Assembly (NCBI GenBank): GCA_025058985.1
Contig: JANXEB010000089.1
Coordinates: 1 to 9,561 of the forward strand
Source: Candidatus Aenigmatarchaeota archaeon
GTDB taxonomy: Archaea > Aenigmatarchaeota > Aenigmatarchaeia > CG10238-14 > SpSt-28
Direction: 5' to 3'
DNA length: 9,561 bases
Positions 6,004-9,561 of this stretch are shown here, piece after piece. The stretch's first letter is position 1. Each line of letters starts with the position of its first letter. The translations under genes and the position numbers were made by a program. The notes under the pieces are model-generated. The model did not search any database and had not been told where the DNA came from. It worked only from the letters and a program-made list of their open reading frames with translations.

Positions 6004-7249
6004 ATTCAAATGGAATTTGCGCCAATTTGCACTCGCCAAAACGTTAGAAAAAGGGCCAGTTGCTAATCCTTTCACACCCGACAAAATTTTACAAGAGGTT
6101 AGATGTTGGTTGCCGAAAGGTGAAGAAGAAGCATTAAAAGCTATAGCTGGAGAGTTGAATGTGATGTTGAATATAGGTTTGATTGAAATTACACCGATAA
6201 ACAACGAGCCTTATTTCTGTTTAACAGAAAAAGGTTTGAAATTTGTAAAATTTACGGAAGATAGATTAGCGCAAATCTCAAGTGAAAATAAAAGATGGAG
6301 TGAAGTTACAAAAAAGCTAACAATTGAGGATTTGTTAAAAATTTTAGTCACGACAATCAAGCATGATAACATCAATAAGTTAATTACCTTTTTGGCAATG
6401 CTTACCACTTACACCGAAGAAGCCCAAATTAACGTCAGTTTTAGGGCTCCATCTTCTACTGGTAAAAGTTATATCCCCATAGAGTTAAGTCAGTATTTCC
6501 CACCTGAAGATGTTATAATGATTGCATATTCTTCTCCAACATCTTTTTATCACGACACTGGGAATTGGGATAATGAAAAGCAAGCGATTATCATCAATTT
6601 AGAAAGAAAGATTTTGATTTTTCTCGATCAACCCCACGATGAACTATTGCGTAGATTGAGGCCACTTCTATCTCATGATCAAAAAGAGTTATTGTATAAA
6701 ATTACTGACAAGAGAGAGAAGAAAGGTTTGAGAACCAAAAATGTGATTATTCGTGGTTTCCCCTCTGTTATTTTCTGCACAGGTTCATTGAAAATAGATG
6801 AACAAGAGGCTACGAGAAACTTTATTTTAAGTCCTGAAACAAGTAGTGAGAAGATCAGAGAAGGTATTTATCTAAAGGCTTTGAAAAAGGGCAATCCAAT
6901 CGCATTTAAAGAGTACTTAGAACAATTTCCTGAACGTGAATTTCTGAAAGAAAGAATTAAAGAAATTAAAAAAGCAAACATTAAGCATATAATAGTTGAG
7001 AATGTTGACGATATAGTGAATGAATTTCAAAGAAGGTATCCGAAACTTAAACCACGACATCAACGTGATATCGAACGTTTAATCTCATTAATTCAAGCTC
7101 TCGCTTTGTTAAATCTATGGTATAGGAAAATAGTTGATGGTAATTTATACGCAAATGAAGAGGATGTTAAAGTAGCTTTTCAGCTTTTTGACCAAATTGC
7201 CGAAAGCCAAGAACTCGGCATTCCACCATTTATTTATAAATTTCTTTAA
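5993..7249 (+). CDS. AAA+/MCM-like replicative helicase (N-terminal and ATPase part; frame interrupted)
   Basis: A 418-aa reading frame, the probable replication protein of an integrated element. Residues 1-95 look like a winged-helix domain (KGPVANPFTPDKILQEVRCW, then NVMLNIGLIEIT and a hairpin). The ATPase core has Walker A at 152-159 (APSSTGKS) and Walker B at 207-217 (ILIFLDQPHDE). The sensor-1 strand is SVIFCTGS (258-265), and Arg275 in QEATRNF is a possible arginine finger. RHQRDIERLISLIQALALLN (355-374) and EEDVKVAFQLFDQ resemble the C-terminal helical lid of MCM proteins. The frame stops at TAA 7247-7249 directly after CTT. The neighbouring frame continues the same domain with a winged helix, so the C-terminus seems to be displaced by one base. 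It overlaps the preceding gene by 11 bases. Assignment to MCM proper rather than another AAA+ clade is tentative. Confidence 0.7.
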   Translation: MSDEFKWNLRQFALAKTLEKGPVANPFTPDKILQEVRCWLPKGEEEALKAIAGELNVMLNIGLIEITPINNEPYFCLTEKGLKFVKFTEDRLAQISSENKRWSEVTKKLTIEDLLKILVTTIKHDNINKLITFLAMLTTYTEEAQINVSFRAPSSTGKSYIPIELSQYFPPEDVIMIAYSSPTSFYHDTGNWDNEKQAIIINLERKILIFLDQPHDELLRRLRPLLSHDQKELLYKITDKREKKGLRTKNVIIRGFPSVIFCTGSLKIDEQEATRNFILSPETSSEKIREGIYLKALKKGNPIAFKEYLEQFPEREFLKERIKEIKKANIKHIIVENVDDIVNEFQRRYPKLKPRHQRDIERLISLIQALALLNLWYRKIVDGNLYANEEDVKVAFQLFDQIAESQELGIPPFIYKFL

Positions 7250-7250
7250 G
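7244..7250 (+). other. +1 frameshift site CTT-TAA-G in the helicase gene
   Basis: The zero frame reads TTT CTT TAA. Slipping forward one base on CTT gives TTT AAG GAA and enters the downstream frame. The joined product reads IYKFLKEVIEPLWYEK, a continuous plausible helix. The arrangement has the same form as the known +1 site of bacterial prfB (CUU-UGA-C). No upstream Shine-Dalgarno-like stimulator is visible, so a simple one-base insertion is equally possible. Confidence 0.5.
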
Positions 7251-7577
7251 GAAGTGATTGAACCACTCTGGTATGAAAAAAATCAAGTTGGACTAACACG
7301 GAAAGAAATACTCGCTAAACACTACCAAGTCTATGGAAGAATAATCCCTGAATGGTTTTTGAAACAAGAGATATTACCCCCACTTGAAAATTCTGGCTTG
7401 ATATATCAAGAACAAGACCCACAAGATAAAAGAAGAGTATTAGTCTTTGTACCTACCCCACCCCTCAACTCTACGTATGAAGAGGTAGGGAATGGTAAAA
7501 AATATGTAGAGTACAAGGGTGGGGTAGGGAAATATGTAGAGTACAAGGGTGGGGTATTCCTAAGACTTCCAGAATGA
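7245..7577 (+). CDS. C-terminal winged-helix part of the helicase, in the +1 frame
   Basis: Coding-like sequence in the +1 frame from 7245 to TGA 7577. The frame is open back to a TTG at 7188, but the bases before 7245 translate as a shadow of the helicase. KEVIEPLWYEKNQVGLTRKE starts a winged helix (EILAKHYQVYGR, then WFLKQEILPPLENSGLIYQE, then RRVLVFVP). This is the kind of domain that follows the AAA+ lid in MCM-like replicative proteins. The tail carries a duplicated ten-residue unit, KYVEYKGGVG, from a 30-bp tandem repeat. A GTG at 7254 with a close AAGGA is the only candidate for an independent start, and it is weak. The frame ends in TGA but continues open into a zinc ribbon up to 7685. 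Confidence 0.55.
   Translation, partial: FKEVIEPLWYEKNQVGLTRKEILAKHYQVYGRIIPEWFLKQEILPPLENSGLIYQEQDPQDKRRVLVFVPTPPLNSTYEEVGNGKKYVEYKGGVGKYVEYKGGVFLRLPE
7451..7478 (-). repeat. inverted copy of the G-rich repeat
   Basis: On the minus strand this 28-base stretch matches the direct units at 7502-7529 in 23 of 28 positions. It shares GTAGAGT and GGGTGGGGTAGG. With the direct copies it could form a long imperfect hairpin with a loop of about 23 bases. Confidence 0.6.
7500..7556 (+). repeat. tandem 30-bp G-rich direct repeat (two copies)
   Basis: Units start at 7500 and 7530. Over the 27 bases of the second copy (7530-7556) they are identical, each beginning AAATATGTAGAGTAC and continuing to GGGTGGGGTA. 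A partial GGTAGGGAA also occurs at 7484-7492. The G-runs (GGG, GGGG, GGG, GGG, GGGG) stand out in an AT-rich region and could form a G-quadruplex. The copies keep the reading frame and duplicate ten residues of the helicase tail. Iterons or an origin are possible because they sit in the replication gene. Confidence 0.75.
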
Positions 7578-7611
7578 TACTATGGGAAATGCTCGTATTG
7601 TGGCGAGAAAA

Positions 7612-7632
7612 CATCTATCGAGTGGATAGATG
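7612..7632 (+). repeat. 8-bp perfect inverted repeat downstream of the TGA
   Basis: CATCTATC, a 5-base loop GAGTG, then GATAGATG. It starts 34 bases after the TGA at 7577. It could be an mRNA hairpin affecting read-through or initiation at 7675, or it may be chance. Confidence 0.45.
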
Positions 7633-7661
7633 GGACTGGAAACCACTTGTGTAATACATGT

Positions 7662-7669
7662 AGGTGGTC
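7662..7669 (+). promoter_or_regulatory. ribosome binding site deciding the start at 7675
   Basis: AGGTGGTC differs from the archaeal AGGTGATC by one base and lies 5 bases before the ATG at 7675. This favours that start over the upstream in-frame ATG at 7630, which has none. Confidence 0.55.
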
Positions 7670-7674
7670 TGAAA

Positions 7675-7941
7675 ATGGATGTTGATTCAAAATATCTCAG
7701 AAGGGCTTCTGACTTTTTCTACCTACTCTTTAAAAGGGCTAAAATAGCTTCAAAGTTCTTTGATGGAATTTCAACAGAATTTTCATATCTTTCGAGACAT
7801 AAAGACCTAGACTTGAATAAAGAATTCGCTAGATTGTGGGATTGGCTAAAATCAGGAGTTGAGGAAGGCTTCATTCCCTCTTTCACAATGGGCCAGATCG
7901 AAGCCATTTTGTTTTTGATGAAAAAAAGAAGAAAGAATTGA
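7675..7941 (+). CDS. uncharacterised 88-aa helical protein of the replication operon
   Basis: The start at 7675 is chosen for its strong ribosome binding site and 11-base overlap with the zinc-ribbon stop. The frame is open from ATG 7630, but that extension overlaps the zinc ribbon and looks non-coding. The protein is all-helical and rich in aromatic and basic residues. YLRRASDFFYLLFKRAKIAS is followed by an SRHKDLDLNKEFARLWDWLK segment, then IPSFTMGQIEAILFLMKKRRKN with a very basic C-terminus. I recognise no family. It may be a small DNA- or helicase-binding accessory factor (inference from context only). Confidence 0.6.
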   Translation: MDVDSKYLRRASDFFYLLFKRAKIASKFFDGISTEFSYLSRHKDLDLNKEFARLWDWLKSGVEEGFIPSFTMGQIEAILFLMKKRRKN

Positions 7942-8220
7942 ATGAAATTGGGGATGGGAATGAGAGTTAATAATCAAAAGCAAAACATTCCAGATTTTTT
8001 CGATGAATTTCAAGGTACAATGATAAAGGTAGCAACGAAATTTTTGGAAGATGGAAGTTATTATGTATACAAAGGAATATTGCATAGAAAGGGTAAAGAT
8101 TTCATCTATCTTAGAGATGGTGAGGTAATCAAGATTTTAAGTGGAAAAGAAACAGAAAGATCAAAATTTGTAAAAATTGCGATAAACAAAGCAATAATAA
8201 GTTGGGTAGACTTTTCATAA
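7942..8220 (+). CDS. uncharacterised 92-aa beta-rich protein, last gene of the operon
   Basis: The ATG follows the previous TGA directly (TGAATG), so translation is probably coupled by re-initiation. ATGs at 7954 and 7960 are alternative starts, and none has a clear ribosome binding site. After a polar N-terminus, residues 28-90 alternate as beta strands: GTMIKVATKFLEDGSYYVYK, ILHRKGKDFIYLRDGEVIKI, then SKFVKIAINKAIISWVDF. This gives the impression of a small beta barrel (SH3/Sm-like or OB-like), possibly nucleic-acid binding, which is a guess. The frame is the same as the preceding gene. Since it has its own start, I treat it as a separate gene rather than a read-through product. Confidence 0.6.
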   Translation: MKLGMGMRVNNQKQNIPDFFDEFQGTMIKVATKFLEDGSYYVYKGILHRKGKDFIYLRDGEVIKILSGKETERSKFVKIAINKAIISWVDFS

Positions 8221-8433
8221 AGTAACAATAATTAAAAACCAGTTTATTAAAAAGAAAATTGAAATAGAAAAAAATCCTTTGTAAATCTCTAACAAAAAAT
8301 TTAAAATAATTTATTAGCGGTTGAATAAAATATCACACAATATTATATATTTAAATAAACAGACACGATACTAAAATAAAAAAATAAGATTAAAGACCAT
8401 TTTGGTAACTACAAATTAACTTTTTTATTGTAT
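8221..8433. other. very AT-rich intergenic region between convergent genes
   Basis: 213 bases with almost no GC and no ORF worth calling on either strand. It holds a TATA-like ATATTTAAATAA at about 8346-8357 with no gene in position to use it. At its right edge, running into the minus gene, is a 12-bp palindrome GTATTTAAATAC (8430-8441). No tRNA or attachment-site duplication is visible. A small RNA, origin AT-tract or element boundary is possible but not shown. Confidence 0.35.
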
Positions 8434-9561
8434 TTAAATACCACCAACCCACTTCTTGAGTGAAACTTTTTCTGGTTTTTTATATTCTTTTATCCTTTTT
8501 TGTTTTTCTACTTTTATCTTCTCAGGGTGTTCAATTAAAATTTCAGGCTCTTTTCTCCTCTTTCTCATTTCTCTCAATTGATTAAGACTTTCTATTACTT
8601 GTTCTCTTTCCTTCTCATTTAATCCCAAAATATCAAAAATTATATTATCCAATTCTTTTCTTGCCTCTTGCTCTATTTTTTTATCATTTTTTCTTTGTGC
8701 ATTACATAAAATTGTAAATTCTTTTTCTAGAGCTTTCTTTTCTTTTTCGCTTAATTTTTCAGGATCTGGTATTGGTAAATTTTCAAGTTCATATTTTCTT
8801 ATATCTAGAGCACCTTCTCCTAAAGATGTTCTACCACTTAATTCTTTGAAGAAAGAAACAATAGATGAATTTAAAATTCCAACTAGGGGTAAAATATTAT
8901 CTTTATTTTTAGGATTTATTCCATAAAAATTGGCTGTAGAATAACTTTTCGCCACATTAAGAATAGCAGATATTTTACCCTCAAAGACAGGAAAAAGAAT
9001 TGGTGATGGTTTTCCCAAATTCAATGAATACCATAAATTATTTTTTAATAAATTATGGTAGCCTTTAACAATCTTACCTTTTTTTTCGCCCTTTTTGATT
9101 TTTATTTCTACCGTTTCACCATACTCAATATAACTTAATATATTTTTTCCTTTCAATTTAGATTTTGGTTCATTAACCAATAGGATGAAATCTTCCACAT
9201 CGTTTTCTAATAATTCTGCTGATTTTATATTTTTTGGACTCGTAACAATTGGGTGAAGATATTCTTTTTCTATCCCCCATTCTCTTATTTTTTCTTTTGA
9301 TAAAATAAAAAAGTCAAGATGACCTTTTTTAAGTGGGTAATTTATTTCTGCAACATTTTTTAGTGGTGTGAGTTTAGAATTTTTAATTAATTTAAAATAT
9401 ATTGGAGGTGCTCTTAAATAAATACTCCATTTAAATTCATTATATAACTCATATTGTTTTTTCAAAAAAACTCTGATTTTTTCATCTTCGTACGAACTAT
9501 TTGCTCTAGATATATAGTTTAAAATTTCATCGACTTTTAAATGTTTTTTAATTCGTACGAA
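8434..9561 (-). CDS. C-terminal part of an Eco57I-like N6-adenine DNA methyltransferase / type IIG restriction-modification protein (5' end beyond window)
   Basis: The minus frame is open from the window edge (9561) to TAA at 8434, so 375 residues are visible. An apparent TTG start at 9465 is internal: coding sequence (FVRIKKHLKVDEIL, then the YISRANSSYEDEK region) continues upstream of it. The segment matches the target-recognition part of Eco57I-like enzymes. It has WSIYLRAPPIYFKLI, then VAEINYPLKKGHLDFFIL, YLHPIVTSPKN, and NLWYSLNLGKPSPILFPVF. GILNSSIVSFFKELSGRTSL and ALDIRKYELENLPIPDPEKL complete it. A long charged helix closes the protein. The catalytic NPPY and any nuclease domain would lie outside the window. 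In this family the region chooses the DNA sequence to be methylated, or methylated and cut. It converges on the replication operon and may be accessory defence cargo. Confidence 0.75.
   Translation of the reverse strand, partial: FVRIKKHLKVDEILNYISRANSSYEDEKIRVFLKKQYELYNEFKWSIYLRAPPIYFKLIKNSKLTPLKNVAEINYPLKKGHLDFFILSKEKIREWGIEKEYLHPIVTSPKNIKSAELLENDVEDFILLVNEPKSKLKGKNILSYIEYGETVEIKIKKGEKKGKIVKGYHNLLKNNLWYSLNLGKPSPILFPVFEGKISAILNVAKSYSTANFYGINPKNKDNILPLVGILNSSIVSFFKELSGRTSLGEGALDIRKYELENLPIPDPEKLSEKEKKALEKEFTILCNAQRKNDKKIEQEARKELDNIIFDILGLNEKEREQVIESLNQLREMRKRRKEPEILIEHPEKIKVEKQKRIKEYKKPEKVSLKKWVGGI

Larger units (their letters stand above)
7578..7685 (+). pseudogene. C4 zinc ribbon, stranded after an in-frame TGA of the helicase C-terminus
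   Basis: Immediately after TGA 7577 the same frame encodes 35 residues to TGA 7685. They include YYGKCSYCGEKTSIEW and then GNHLCNTCRW. The two C-x2-C knuckles, 16 residues apart, make a good zinc ribbon. The segment has no ATG or GTG in frame, and its only TTG (7647) lies within the second knuckle. It therefore can be made only as a C-terminal extension of the helicase frame. Its stop overlaps the next gene start (7675) by 11 bases, the same spacing as at the other operon junctions, so it was the natural end of the helicase gene. Either a nonsense mutation has cut it off or the TGA is read through. An 8-bp hairpin lies at 7612-7632. Confidence 0.55.

Noticed and set aside
5944..6408. Minus-strand frames of 86 and 65 aa opposite the helicase gene
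   Set aside because: They are shadows of the helicase coding sequence with no ribosome binding site or motif.
7574..7654. 26-aa Trp-rich frame starting at an ATG overlapping the TGA at 7577
   Set aside because: It lies out of frame over the zinc ribbon, has no ribosome binding site, and its composition looks accidental.
3766..7941. TGA as a general sense codon (changed genetic code), suggested by three TGA codons (3768, 7577, 7941) followed by open sequence in the same frame
   Set aside because: The long genes (677, 418 and 375+ residues) use TGG for many Trp and contain no internal TGA. The RHH, 30-aa and 113-aa genes end at TGA in neat overlaps with their neighbours. A code change would lengthen these overlaps by tens of bases. 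Local mutation or recoding is simpler.
7719..8085. Minus-strand frames of 62 and 77 aa
   Set aside because: They are antisense to the two last operon genes, overlap each other and show no domain.
7675..8220. Read-through fusion of the 88-aa and 92-aa frames (same frame, TGA between them)
   Set aside because: An ATG follows the TGA directly, so re-initiation and two separate genes explain the arrangement.
9463..9465. TTG as the start of the methyltransferase-like gene
   Set aside because: The frame is open to the window edge and the upstream residues look like coding sequence. The target-recognition domain also starts too soon after this codon for a complete protein.
1..9561. tRNA genes, CRISPR array, insertion sequence or attachment-site duplication
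   Set aside because: No T-arm-like GTTCRA context, no regularly spaced repeats, no transposase or integrase motif and no matching repeats at 4492-4650 and 8221-8433 were found by eye. A covariance-model search for tRNAs would settle the first point.

Overview
The window is very AT-rich and looks archaeal. It has an AN1-type zinc finger gene and TATA-like boxes (TTTAAATA type) just upstream of first genes. Internal operon genes carry GGTGAT-like ribosome binding sites, whereas first genes have little or no leader. A deep-branching, possibly thermophilic, euryarchaeal or DPANN lineage would fit, but the window alone does not settle this.

Left part (1-4491): the tail of an unknown gene is followed by a 677-aa secreted, C-terminally membrane-anchored gluzincin-like metalloprotease (HEITH plus WFEEG). 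Next comes a divergent pair: a 49-aa ribbon-helix-helix-like protein on the minus strand (2228-2377) and a 150-aa PD-(D/E)XK-like nuclease (2485-2937). Two near-identical 41-bp imperfect palindromes (2401-2441, 2951-2991) bracket the nuclease. Then an AN1 zinc finger/two-TM gene is followed, in the same frame after one TGA, by a CAP-domain gene. The stretch between them is fully open and reads as a third membrane segment, so the two look like one 437-codon gene split by a stop.

Middle part (4651-8220): this looks like the replication and control module of an integrated plasmid or virus. A minus-strand predicted winged-helix protein diverges, over a shared palindromic TATA core, from a tightly overlapping plus-strand operon. 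The operon holds a 55-aa ribbon-helix-helix protein, a 30-aa microprotein, a 113-aa protein, an AAA+/MCM-like helicase, a zinc ribbon, an 88-aa protein and a 92-aa protein. The helicase reading frame is interrupted twice. A +1 shift is needed at CTT-TAA (7244-7249) to enter its C-terminal winged helix, and a TGA at 7575-7577 separates that from a C4 zinc ribbon with no start codon of its own. Either the gene is decaying (or misassembled), or it is recoded. A cluster of G-rich direct and inverted repeats (7451-7556) sits in its 3' part and could be an origin or a hairpin.

Right part (8221-9561): a 213-bp AT-rich spacer is followed by the C-terminal (target-recognition) part of an Eco57I-like N6-adenine DNA methyltransferase or type IIG restriction-modification enzyme on the minus strand, truncated by the window edge.

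No tRNA, rRNA, CRISPR array, transposase or integrase is visible.
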